64,000 nucleotides of DNA from JAJAZB01 sp965249815 (GTDB lineage Bacteria > Bacteroidota > Bacteroidia > Cytophagales > Spirosomataceae): the NCBI GenBank assembly GCA_965249815.1, contig CBDFMV010000003.1, forward strand, positions 3,100,001 to 3,164,000, written 5' to 3'. Positions 7,825 through 15,241 of the stretch are shown here, piece by piece. A program made the position numbers and the translations under genes. The notes below the pieces were generated by a model that saw only the letters and a program-made list of their open reading frames with translations, did no database searches and was not told the origin of the DNA. The first letter of the stretch is position 1; the number at the start of each line of letters is the position of its first letter.

Positions 7825-8274
7825 TTATAAGAGGAGCGATTGCACGAAAGCGAGCAGACTGCGGCCCGCCAGGGGCACCGCCGCCGTGGAAGAATCGGCG
7901 GACGAGTCGATGAACGAAAGAATGGCCGCCACCAGCCCGTCGACGGCCCACTCGCATACGTTCACGGCAACATCGGCCACCGCTTTAGCGCCCTGAGCGG
8001 CTTTTTGGGCCAGCATTTCCGTGAAACTGACGTTTTTGTACACGTCCTGATCGGCGCAGCACTTGTCTTTTTTGACGGTTGAGCGCTGGTTGGTTTTTGT
8101 TTCGGACTTGGCCGGATTGGCGCAGATGGCGGGAATGTCCTGCCTGGTGAGCGAGTAGGTTTTCTGGGTGCGCATCAGGCAGGAACGCTCGATTAACCCA
8201 AAGCCAGTGCTCGTGGTGAGAACCACCACGGCCAGAAACAGGTTGAAAAGACGGAAGGGGAGCGAGCGTTGCAT
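7825..8274 (-). CDS. small exported Cys-containing protein (HYC_CC_PP-like)
   Basis: The 149-residue protein is read from MQRSLPFRLF (ATG at 8274), where a signal peptide-like segment begins. It has the layout of the short Bacteroidota proteins found upstream of metal TonB receptors: hydrophobic start, a TSTGFGLIERSC stretch, then a CC pair (KKDKCCAD near residue 74) followed by a hydrophobic C-terminal half. The classical HYC triplet is not present, so assignment to that family is tentative. It is the first gene of the leftward metal cluster. Function is unknown; an accessory role in periplasmic metal binding is an inference from position and cysteines. Confidence 0.6.
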   Translation of the reverse strand: MQRSLPFRLFNLFLAVVVLTTSTGFGLIERSCLMRTQKTYSLTRQDIPAICANPAKSETKTNQRSTVKKDKCCADQDVYKNVSFTEMLAQKAAQGAKAVADVAVNVCEWAVDGLVAAILSFIDSSADSSTAAVPLAGRSLLAFVQSLLL

Positions 8275-8352
8275 AACGCGGGGCAGATTTGGCGCAATTT
8301 TAACCAATTTTCGCGTCAATCGGTTGAAATGGGCCGGAAATATTTCTGAAAA

Positions 8353-8685
8353 TCAGGCCAGTCGGGTGCCGTTGGGTACGGTCCGTTCGGGGTGAACGAG
8401 CACCACCTCGCCGCCTTCAAGCACGAAGCCCGTTACGAGTACTTCTGACACGAAACCGGCGATTTGTTTGGGCGGGAAATTGGTGACGGCCAGCACCTGC
8501 CGCCCGACCAATTCGTCTTTGGAATAGAAGGCGATGATTTGAGCCGAAGAGCGTTTTACGCCCAATTCCGGGCCGAAATCCACCCAGAGTTGGTAAGCGG
8601 GTTTGCGGGCTTTCGGGAATTCCTCGACCCGAACGATGGTGCCCGCGCGGAGTTCAACAGCCTCGAAGTCGGACCAGGAAATCAT
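8353..8685 (-). CDS. csaA: CsaA-like tRNA-binding protein
   Basis: The 110-residue protein matches the length and sequence style of CsaA, a dimeric OB-fold related to the C-terminal domain of methionyl-tRNA synthetase and Trbp111. Visible marks are DFEAVELRAGTIVRVEEFPKARKPAYQL at the start and the closing QIAGFVSEVLVTGF region. In Bacillus CsaA has export-chaperone activity; tRNA binding is inferred from the fold. Its ATG overlaps the stop of the DUF29 gene by 4 nt (ATGA at 8682-8685), so the two are probably translationally coupled. Confidence 0.88.
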   Translation of the reverse strand: MISWSDFEAVELRAGTIVRVEEFPKARKPAYQLWVDFGPELGVKRSSAQIIAFYSKDELVGRQVLAVTNFPPKQIAGFVSEVLVTGFVLEGGEVVLVHPERTVPNGTRLA

Positions 8686-9122
8686 TCGTTAAAAAAGCGG
8701 CAATCGGTTTCAAAAACGTCTTCCCGGGAAAGCGACTCGATGCTTGCCGAAGAACCCGTCTCGTCCTGAGCCGCTCTCAAGGCCCGCTTAAAACATACGT
8801 TCCACAAACTTTCTTCGATGAATCGACGGGTCAGACTCGGTTTGTCTTCCACGATGTCTTCAATGCTGAACCGGGCATCGTTGATGGAAACCAGCCAGTT
8901 TCGGGTCCGCTTTTCCGGCTGAATTTTCCACTTGATAACGTGCAGCATTAGCCGCACCAACTGGCTTTTGAGGGCACGGCGCGAATCCTGTGACATGGCT
9001 TCAAGTAAAGAATTCAGCCCCTGACGCGCCTCGTCAAAGTCCTGCTCTTGAAGGGCTTCTTTGATTTCGGACACTGATTCGTAGTACGACGTGGCCGTCA
9101 GTTCCTCCCAATCGCGTTTCAT
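8682..9122 (-). CDS. DUF29 family protein
   Basis: The 146-residue product is read from MKRDWEELTATSYYESVSE. Upstream in-frame codons would translate non-homologous sequence, so ATG 9122 is preferred. The pattern of an early W/Y pair, LKSQLVRLMLHVIKWKIQPEKR near the middle and SWLVSIND-like helices is typical of DUF29, a helical family common in cyanobacteria and scattered in Bacteroidota. No catalytic residues are obvious. It is coupled by a 4-nt overlap to csaA. Function is unknown. Confidence 0.8.
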   Translation of the reverse strand: MKRDWEELTATSYYESVSEIKEALQEQDFDEARQGLNSLLEAMSQDSRRALKSQLVRLMLHVIKWKIQPEKRTRNWLVSINDARFSIEDIVEDKPSLTRRFIEESLWNVCFKRALRAAQDETGSSASIESLSREDVFETDCRFFNE

Positions 9123-9180
9123 GGCGTCATCATTTTTACTGAAAGATAGCAGGTTACCGCGCCGGAGGCAAGCCGGTTTT

Positions 9181-10086
9181 TCAGAGCTTCTCAAACACCA
9201 GCCGGTAGTGCTCCATCGTTTCGCGCTCAAAACACACCCGGTTAGGGCTGACCCGAAACACGGCCACGAGGTCGCGGAAGGCTGGGTTGGTGGCGATGCG
9301 GGGCAGGAGCGAGGCGTAGAGGGCGTATTTTTCGGCGTTGAAGGCCCGGAACCGCTTGCGCCACTGCCCGATGGTTTCGATGTAGTCGAGCCGCCCGCTG
9401 CTCTGCGATACCAGTTTGAAGTGTGGTGCAGCGTTGCGAATCACCTGCTCGGCTCCGTAGGGCAGCCACGAGCCAGGAAACTGCGCAATCATCAGTGCCA
9501 GCGAATAGGAATCCGAGTCTTTCGGGGCGTCGAGGCTGATTTCTTCCAGCGGGATCATGTTTTTGGCAAACACCATCGTTTGCATGTAAAACCGGCCCCC
9601 GGTGGGTAGCAATTCGGTCAGGTTGCGGAAAAACCGCGCGTACACCTCGTCCTGCTGCCCGGCTTTGTATTCTTCAATCGAGCAGAAATGTTCCATGCCG
9701 CCGATGCACGTGACGGCGTCGAAGGTGCCGTAGTCGGCGGGGGTGACGAGGCGGCAGTCTTTCACCTCGACGTTGAGTCCGTTGGCCCGGCAGGCGGCGG
9801 CCTGACCGCTCGACAGCGTGACGCCGCGGGCGTTGGCTTTGCGTTCGTTTTTGAGGTAGGTCAGAAACGGCCCCCAGCCGCAGCCCATGTCGAGCACTTT
9901 TGTGCCGGGGCCGATGCCGAGGCTGTCGGCGATGAACTGGTGCTTCTGGCGTTGGGCCTGTTCGAGGGTGAGCGAAAAATCGCCGTTGTACATCGCGCCG
10001 CTGTAATCGCCGGTTTCGCCGACGCTCAGGCGGAAGATTTTATCGATGGTGGTGTAGGTGAAATCGAGGTCTTTTTGCGAGGCCAT
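9181..10086 (-). CDS. CFA-synthase-type SAM methyltransferase
   Basis: This 301-residue class I methyltransferase carries motif I VLDMGCGWGPFLTYL near residue 65 and an acidic loop CIGGMEHF near 128. These marks and the C-terminal half fit the cyclopropane-fatty-acid synthase / mycolic acid methyltransferase group, which act on unsaturated acyl chains of membrane lipids. It is shorter than E. coli Cfa (382 residues) because the N-terminal lipid-binding domain is missing, as in mycobacterial enzymes. Substrate is uncertain; lipid or small-molecule methylation are both possible. It stands alone, with 90 bp to the MBL gene. Confidence 0.82.
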   Translation of the reverse strand: MASQKDLDFTYTTIDKIFRLSVGETGDYSGAMYNGDFSLTLEQAQRQKHQFIADSLGIGPGTKVLDMGCGWGPFLTYLKNERKANARGVTLSSGQAAACRANGLNVEVKDCRLVTPADYGTFDAVTCIGGMEHFCSIEEYKAGQQDEVYARFFRNLTELLPTGGRFYMQTMVFAKNMIPLEEISLDAPKDSDSYSLALMIAQFPGSWLPYGAEQVIRNAAPHFKLVSQSSGRLDYIETIGQWRKRFRAFNAEKYALYASLLPRIATNPAFRDLVAVFRVSPNRVCFERETMEHYRLVFEKL

Positions 10087-10176
10087 GTCGGGTTTAGGGG
10101 AAAGTGGGACGCGGCCAAGCTACGAAAAAAGTAAGGATTGAGTCGTTTAGAAAATAGCGAACGCAATGGCAAAACC

Positions 10177-11289
10177 TCAAAACACCCACCAGCGGCCGTT
10201 GGGGAGGGGTTGCCCCAGCCTGACCGGCTCCCCGATTTTAGGGGTGGCGACGGGCAGGCCGAGTTCCGCCGCTTTTTTCGTCACGCGCTCAATGGGGTCG
10301 GTCCAGGCATGGAGCGCCAGCGTGAATTTGCCCCAGTGGACGGGCAGCAACGCCTTCGCTCGCAGGTCCATTGCAGCCTGGGCCACTTCTTCGGGCATCA
10401 TGTGGATGAGCGGCCATTGGAGGTCGTACTGGCCGTCTTCGAGAATTGCCAAATCGAAGGGGCCGTATTTTTCGCCGATTTCCCGGAAGTGCGGGCCGTA
10501 GCCCGAATCGCCGCCGAGGTACAGCGTGTGCGTAGGCGACCGCAGCACGAACCCGACCCAGAGCGTTTTGCCGCGTGTGAAACCCCGGCCCGAAAAGTGC
10601 CGGGCGGGCGTGGCGGTGAGGGCGAGCGAGTCGGCGATTTTGCCCGATTCCCACCAATCGTACTCGGTCAGTTTTTCGGGGGAAACGCCCCAGCGCTCCA
10701 GGTGCGCGCCCACGCCGAGGGCGGCGTGAAAGTGCGCCGTTTTCGGAATCAGGTCGAGAATGGTCTGGTAATCGAGGTGATCGTAATGGTCGTGGGTGAG
10801 GATGACGGCGTCGAGGGACGGAAAATCGGCCACCGAATACACCCGCGTACCGGGGTAGCTGCCCGTTCCGGCAAACTGCACCGGCGAGGCGCGATTGCTA
10901 AACACGGGGTCGATGAGCAGATTTTTCCCGCCGATTCGGATAAAATACGACGAATGCCCAAACCACACCACCACGGGCGCGTCGCCGGTGAGGGCTTTCA
11001 GATATGTTTTCACCGAAGGCAGCGGTGCCGACGGTTCGCGGTTGGGTTTTTTGCTGAAAAGAAAATCCCGCATCATCTTCGGGTACGAGGCGTTCGGGGC
11101 CAGCATCGGCGTTTCAATCGGGTAAGAGAAGGTGCCGTCGTGGTAGTTGGGCGATTTTTCGATGCGTTCGAGCCGCGCCCCGGACGGGTTCGCGCCGAAG
11201 ACGGGCAATTGCAAAAAAGCCCAGGTGCCCGCCGCCAGGACGACCACGATGAGGAGGAAAACGAGCATGAGGTTGAGGAAAAGGCGCAA
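10177..11289 (-). CDS. membrane-anchored MBL-fold hydrolase (NAPE-PLD-like)
   Basis: The 370-residue protein begins with a single membrane anchor (MRLFLNLMLVFLLIVVVLAA). The metallo-beta-lactamase core has HSSYFIRIGG, LIDPVF, the THDHYDHLD metal motif near residue 165, ARHFSGRG, GGDSGYGPHF and the late LPVHWGKF histidine. This set matches the NAPE-hydrolysing phospholipase D-like / UlaG-like branch, so a phosphodiesterase acting on lipid-type substrates at the membrane is likely. Residue order and length (300-400) fit that branch. It is a single gene on its strand; substrate is inferred only. Confidence 0.85.
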   Translation of the reverse strand: MRLFLNLMLVFLLIVVVLAAGTWAFLQLPVFGANPSGARLERIEKSPNYHDGTFSYPIETPMLAPNASYPKMMRDFLFSKKPNREPSAPLPSVKTYLKALTGDAPVVVWFGHSSYFIRIGGKNLLIDPVFSNRASPVQFAGTGSYPGTRVYSVADFPSLDAVILTHDHYDHLDYQTILDLIPKTAHFHAALGVGAHLERWGVSPEKLTEYDWWESGKIADSLALTATPARHFSGRGFTRGKTLWVGFVLRSPTHTLYLGGDSGYGPHFREIGEKYGPFDLAILEDGQYDLQWPLIHMMPEEVAQAAMDLRAKALLPVHWGKFTLALHAWTDPIERVTKKAAELGLPVATPKIGEPVRLGQPLPNGRWWVF

Positions 11290-11321
11290 GGAGAGAAGGG
11301 ATGCCGTGGAAGTAAGAAGAA

Positions 11322-11351
11322 ACGGCGGCGACCTAAAAAAATCGCCGCCGT
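11322..11351 (-). terminator. hairpin downstream of fumC
   Basis: A 10-bp GC-rich stem (11322-11331 with 11342-11351) has a 10-nt A-rich loop. On the minus strand it is followed by a T/C-rich tail, so it probably ends the fumC transcript. Confidence 0.6.
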
Positions 11352-11354
11352 CTG

Positions 11355-11374
11355 CACCGACAAGAATGTCGGTG
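11355..11374 (-). repeat. dispersed palindrome abutting the fumC stop codon
   Basis: CACCGACA (11355-11362) pairs with TGTCGGTG (11367-11374) across AGAA. The adjoining CTACG includes the complement of the fumC TAG stop. The same layout, a CCGAC..GTCGG stem followed by GCTACG, occurs beside clpB at 53886-53910. Confidence 0.6.
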
Positions 11375-12772
11375 CTACGCGTTACCCACCATCTCCCCCG
11401 GCACGACCCACTCGTCGAACTGCTCCGGCGTCAGGTAGCCGAGCGAAACGGCGGTTTCTTTCAGCGTCGAGCCGGTTTTGTGGGCGGTCTGGGCGATTTC
11501 GGCGGCTTTGTAGTAGCCGATTTTGGTGTTCAGGGCCGTCACGAGCATCAGCGAGTTTTGCACGTGCTTGTCGATGTTGGCCTGAATCGGCTCGATGCCC
11601 ACGGCGCATTTGTCGTTGAACGACACGCACACATCGCCGATGAGCCGGGCCGAATGCAGGAAATTGTAAATCATCACCGGCTTGAACACGTTCAGTTCGA
11701 AGTGCCCCAGCGAGCCGCCCACGCCGATGGCCACGTCGTTGCCGAGCACCTGCGCGGCCACCATCGTCATGGCTTCGCACTGGGTGGGGTTTACCTTGCC
11801 GGGCATGATACTCGAGCCGGGTTCGTTGTCGGGAATGTGGATTTCGCCGATGCCCGCCCGTGGGCCGGAGGACAGCATCCGGATGTCGTTGCCAATCTTC
11901 ATCAAACTCACGGCCACTGTTTTCAGCGCGCCGTGGGCTTCCACGATGGCGTCGTGGGCGGCCAGGGCCTCGAATTTGTTTTCGGCGGTGATGAAGGGAA
12001 GTTCGGTCAGTTCGGCGATTTTCTTCGCCACGGCTTCGGCGTATCCCGGCGGCGTGTTGATGCCCGTGCCGACGGCGGTGCCGCCGAGGGCCAGTTCGCT
12101 GAGGTGGTCGAGCGTGTTGCGGATGGCCCTCAGGCCGTGGTCGAGCTGCGAGACGTAGCCCGAAAATTCCTGTCCGAGCGTCAGCGGTGTGGCGTCCATG
12201 AAGTGCGTCCGGCCAATTTTCACGACGTGTTTGAACGCCTGTGCCTTCTCGTGGAGCGTGTGGCGCAGTTTTTCAATGCCGGGAATCGTTTTCTCGACCA
12301 GAATCTGGTAGGCCGCAATGTGCATCGCCGTCGGGAAGGTGTCGTTGCTCGACTGCGACTTGTTGACATCGTCGTTGGGGTGCAACGCTTTTTGTTTATC
12401 GGTCAGCACGCCGCCCTGCAACACGTGCCCCCGGTAGGCCACCACCTCATTCACGTTCATGTTCGACTGCGTACCCGAACCGGTTTGCCAGACCACGAGC
12501 GGAAACTGGTCGTCGAGGCGGCCCGACAGGATTTCGTCGCAGGCCTGCCCGATGAGTGTGGCTTTTTCGGGGGAAAGCACACCCGCGTCAAGGTTAGTCA
12601 GGGCGGCGGCTTTTTTCAGGTAGGCAAAGGCCCGGATGACTTCGCGCGGCATCCGGTTGATGTCCTGGGCAATCTGGAAGTTTTCAATCGAGCGCTGGGT
12701 TTGCGCGCCCCAGTACACGTGGGCGGGCACCTGCACTTCGCCCATCGTGTCTTTTTCGGTACGGAATTCCAT
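11375..12772 (-). CDS. fumC: class II fumarate hydratase
   Basis: The 465-residue enzyme of the aspartase/fumarase superfamily interconverts fumarate and malate in the TCA cycle. It shows the SGTQSNMNVNEV stretch near 97, TAMHIAAY with the catalytic histidine region, GGTAVGTGIN near 228, and the signature GSSIMPGKVNPTQCEAM near 317 with its flexible serine loop. Length and motifs are those of FumC rather than aspartase (no SGAFELP-type substitutions seen). The last residues EMVGNA and the TAG stop touch a dispersed palindrome. It has its own -7 box about 84 nt upstream. Confidence 0.95.
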   Translation of the reverse strand: MEFRTEKDTMGEVQVPAHVYWGAQTQRSIENFQIAQDINRMPREVIRAFAYLKKAAALTNLDAGVLSPEKATLIGQACDEILSGRLDDQFPLVVWQTGSGTQSNMNVNEVVAYRGHVLQGGVLTDKQKALHPNDDVNKSQSSNDTFPTAMHIAAYQILVEKTIPGIEKLRHTLHEKAQAFKHVVKIGRTHFMDATPLTLGQEFSGYVSQLDHGLRAIRNTLDHLSELALGGTAVGTGINTPPGYAEAVAKKIAELTELPFITAENKFEALAAHDAIVEAHGALKTVAVSLMKIGNDIRMLSSGPRAGIGEIHIPDNEPGSSIMPGKVNPTQCEAMTMVAAQVLGNDVAIGVGGSLGHFELNVFKPVMIYNFLHSARLIGDVCVSFNDKCAVGIEPIQANIDKHVQNSLMLVTALNTKIGYYKAAEIAQTAHKTGSTLKETAVSLGYLTPEQFDEWVVPGEMVGNA

Positions 12773-12789
12773 GAAACGGTTTGGGTTTA

Positions 12790-12844
12790 GGGTTCAGGGT
12801 TTAAGATTCAGCGCCGACAACTCTGAACGCTAAACCCTGAACCC
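12790..12844. repeat. inverted repeat in the fumC leader
   Basis: GGGTTCAGGGTTTA (12790-12803) is the exact complement of TAAACCCTGAACCC (12831-12844), with a partly pairing interior. It sits between the fumC promoter box and start codon. The TTAGGGTTCAGGG style is low-complexity and looks like one of the dispersed intergenic repeats. A hairpin here could affect fumC expression. Confidence 0.6.
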
Positions 12845-12855
12845 GGCCTGTAGCG

Positions 12856-12863
12856 CAAAAGTA
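12856..12863 (-). promoter_or_regulatory. Bacteroidota -7 box (TACTTTTG) for fumC
   Basis: TACTTTTG on the minus strand fits TAnnTTTG and lies between the 3' end of the esterase gene and fumC. No clear -33 TTTG is seen at standard spacing, partly because that site would fall in the coding end of the preceding gene. Confidence 0.4.
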
Positions 12864-12873
12864 GCCACAAAAC

Positions 12874-15138
12874 CTACTCCAGCAGCAATTTCTCCGTCCA
12901 GGTACCCGCACTGGTTTCGATTCGGAGCAGGTACGTCCCAGCCGACAGGTTGGGCAGGGTAAGGTCGAGACGGCGCTGGCCGTTGAGTGGCATTTCCAGC
13001 AGGATGTTGCCGAGCAGGTCGGTCAGAAAAATGCGTCCGTCCGGAGGCACGGGCCATTCCAGCGTCAGCGTTCGGCGGGTGGGGTTGGGGTACACCGCGA
13101 CCCCGGCCGGGGGTGTCGTTGGCGACAGGCTGGTTACGGCCAGGGTCCGGGCGTTCACCCCGACGGTGGACGATTCGGCGCGGTCGTCGCGCACCCGCAG
13201 CCGGTAGAAGTACGTCGTGTTGGGCTGGAGCAGCGAATCGGTGTAGGTCGTGGTCGGGTAGGGGAGCCGCGCCACTTCGCTGAACCCCACGTCGGGTCGG
13301 GTGGAGCGTTCAAGTACGCTTTGCCAGAAACCCGCTGCGCCCGTGGTGGCCGTCCAATCAAGTTGAATGCGGTTGTACTGAGTCACTTTGGCCGTAAAAT
13401 TCAAAATCTGGTAGCCGGCCGTCACCACGTCGGCGGTGTCGGCGGCTGATTCGGCGCTGGCGCTGACGCTCCGAATCCGGTAGCGGTAGCGGTAGCCGCG
13501 CACCAGGTTTTGGGTGTCGGTAAACGAGCGTACGCTGTCGGGAAACGTAGCCACGGCGTTGAAACGTCGTCCCAAATCGTCGGAACGCTCGAGCACGTAG
13601 CGCACGGAAGGGTCTGGCTGGGGTACGCTCCAGGTCACGCGCACCGTGTCGTAGCGCACCGGAGTCAGGGTCAGCGTCGGGATGGGCAACGGCCCGGCAA
13701 TCGGCACGTTGTAAAACGCAAATGCCGCCAGCCCACGCCCGTTGCGCAGGTGCGGGCCGTCGTAAACCAGGTTGGTGAGGTAGGTGGCGGGTAGGTAACT
13801 GAGCCGTTGGGCGGAGTCGGGTTTGGCCAGCGTGAGCGTCACCGCGTTGCCCTCGGCGCTGCCGCGCTGCACGGCCCCGGCTACGCCATCAAGGTAAATA
13901 AAGTCCACGAGGCGGCGCGAGTACGCCACGCCGTTGCGGTCGCGCAGGGTGGTGTCGGCCTGCCAGCGCAGAGTTTGGCCCTCGTCAAACACCAGCTTGA
14001 GGGCCGTGCGCTGCGGATTGGCGTAAAATACCTTGCGCACGTTGGGCGAGGTGCTTTGCGGCAGGTTGGGACCGCCGTAAAAATCCCGTCCCACGAGCCA
14101 GAACACCTGCATGGCTGTGTACACGTACCCCTGGGCGTTGTAGTGCGGCGTGTCGTAGCCGGGCGTGCCGACCGTCGCCACGGCGGTGATGTTGGGGTAA
14201 AACTCAGGACTGCGTCGCTGAAATTCGAGCACTTCGCCCGCCGTGACCGAGGGTTTCTCGATGATGTTGTTCTGAAACAAATAAATCCGTTGCAGGCTGG
14301 GATAATCCTGCATCCAGGCCTGGTAGAGCGGGTCGAAAAGCTGGGCGTAGCCGGGCCGGTTGAAGTACGCCTCGGCCTCGCCCTGCCGCCAGAACAGGGC
14401 CTTCACCGCCGTTTGCAACCCAGCCCGCTGCACGCGGTAGCGCATTCGGCCGTAGGCCGTGTTCAGGTCAAGCGGGGCGGCATCGTTGCGGTAATGGTAG
14501 CCGATTTCGGTGCCTTCCATGCCGCCGTTGATGATGCACACCGGCACGCGGTAGGTCTGGCTGATGAGCCGCTGCAACTCGGTGCCCCACACGCCCACGA
14601 TGGCTCCGCGCAGGTCGGAAAGGCTCCAGAGCGTGTCGGAAGGCAGGAGGCGATCGCCCTGTTTGCCAAAACTGCGGCAAAATTCCGTCCGGGAGTTGTA
14701 CTCGCGCCGGGCCGCTTCGGTCGTCGTGGCGTTAGACTGCCCGCTGATGAGAAAGGCATCGCCGCACACGACGCTGTCGCGGCGGGCCAGCCGCAGCGAA
14801 TCGCCCGCCGGGCGGTGAGCAAACACCTCGAAACGGTACTCGGCCAACTCCGCCCGGATGCTGGCTTTCAACGAAAACCCGGCTCCGCTGCTGTCAGCGT
14901 AGGTCAGGGGTTGGTTTTGGTAAAAAAAAGGAGCGTTGTTGCGAAAAACCTGGAGGGAGACCCGGTCGAAACCCGCCTGAAGCACGCGCCCGCTGACGGG
15001 CACCTCGGCCTCGTTTCGGGGCGAGCGTGGGTAGAGCTGCAGCGGCGCGGGCAGTTGGCTGAACCGCACGGGGCTTTGCGCTTGGACGAGTTGCCCAGCC
15101 CCCAGACCCAGCACGAGTAGTACCTTCGCGTAGTTCAT
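12874..15138 (-). CDS. SGNH/sialate O-acetylesterase-like enzyme with FN3 domains and T9SS tail
   Basis: The 754-residue exported protein is read from MNYAKVLLVLG (ATG 15138), which starts a signal peptide. An N-terminal beta domain is followed by an SGNH hydrolase of the SASA type: nucleophile block SGQSNATTT near residue 137, WRQGEAEAY in the middle and DTPHYNAQGY with the DxxH pair. Two fibronectin type III-like domains come next. The last about 75 residues (VYPNPTRRTLTLEW ... GTYLLRIETSAG) form a T9SS type A sorting domain, so it is secreted to the surface. It likely removes acetyl groups from glycans. It is the third gene of a leftward operon with its paralogue and a GH5 enzyme. Confidence 0.85.
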   Translation of the reverse strand: MNYAKVLLVLGLGAGQLVQAQSPVRFSQLPAPLQLYPRSPRNEAEVPVSGRVLQAGFDRVSLQVFRNNAPFFYQNQPLTYADSSGAGFSLKASIRAELAEYRFEVFAHRPAGDSLRLARRDSVVCGDAFLISGQSNATTTEAARREYNSRTEFCRSFGKQGDRLLPSDTLWSLSDLRGAIVGVWGTELQRLISQTYRVPVCIINGGMEGTEIGYHYRNDAAPLDLNTAYGRMRYRVQRAGLQTAVKALFWRQGEAEAYFNRPGYAQLFDPLYQAWMQDYPSLQRIYLFQNNIIEKPSVTAGEVLEFQRRSPEFYPNITAVATVGTPGYDTPHYNAQGYVYTAMQVFWLVGRDFYGGPNLPQSTSPNVRKVFYANPQRTALKLVFDEGQTLRWQADTTLRDRNGVAYSRRLVDFIYLDGVAGAVQRGSAEGNAVTLTLAKPDSAQRLSYLPATYLTNLVYDGPHLRNGRGLAAFAFYNVPIAGPLPIPTLTLTPVRYDTVRVTWSVPQPDPSVRYVLERSDDLGRRFNAVATFPDSVRSFTDTQNLVRGYRYRYRIRSVSASAESAADTADVVTAGYQILNFTAKVTQYNRIQLDWTATTGAAGFWQSVLERSTRPDVGFSEVARLPYPTTTYTDSLLQPNTTYFYRLRVRDDRAESSTVGVNARTLAVTSLSPTTPPAGVAVYPNPTRRTLTLEWPVPPDGRIFLTDLLGNILLEMPLNGQRRLDLTLPNLSAGTYLLRIETSAGTWTEKLLLE

Positions 15139-15241
15139 GCCAACCACATCACTCCGAAAAAACAGGGTTAAAACTACGTGTTTTTGCCGACCGAAAATCA
15201 CCCGCAGCCGCGTGGGGAGTCAGAAAGCGGATTTCGCCGCC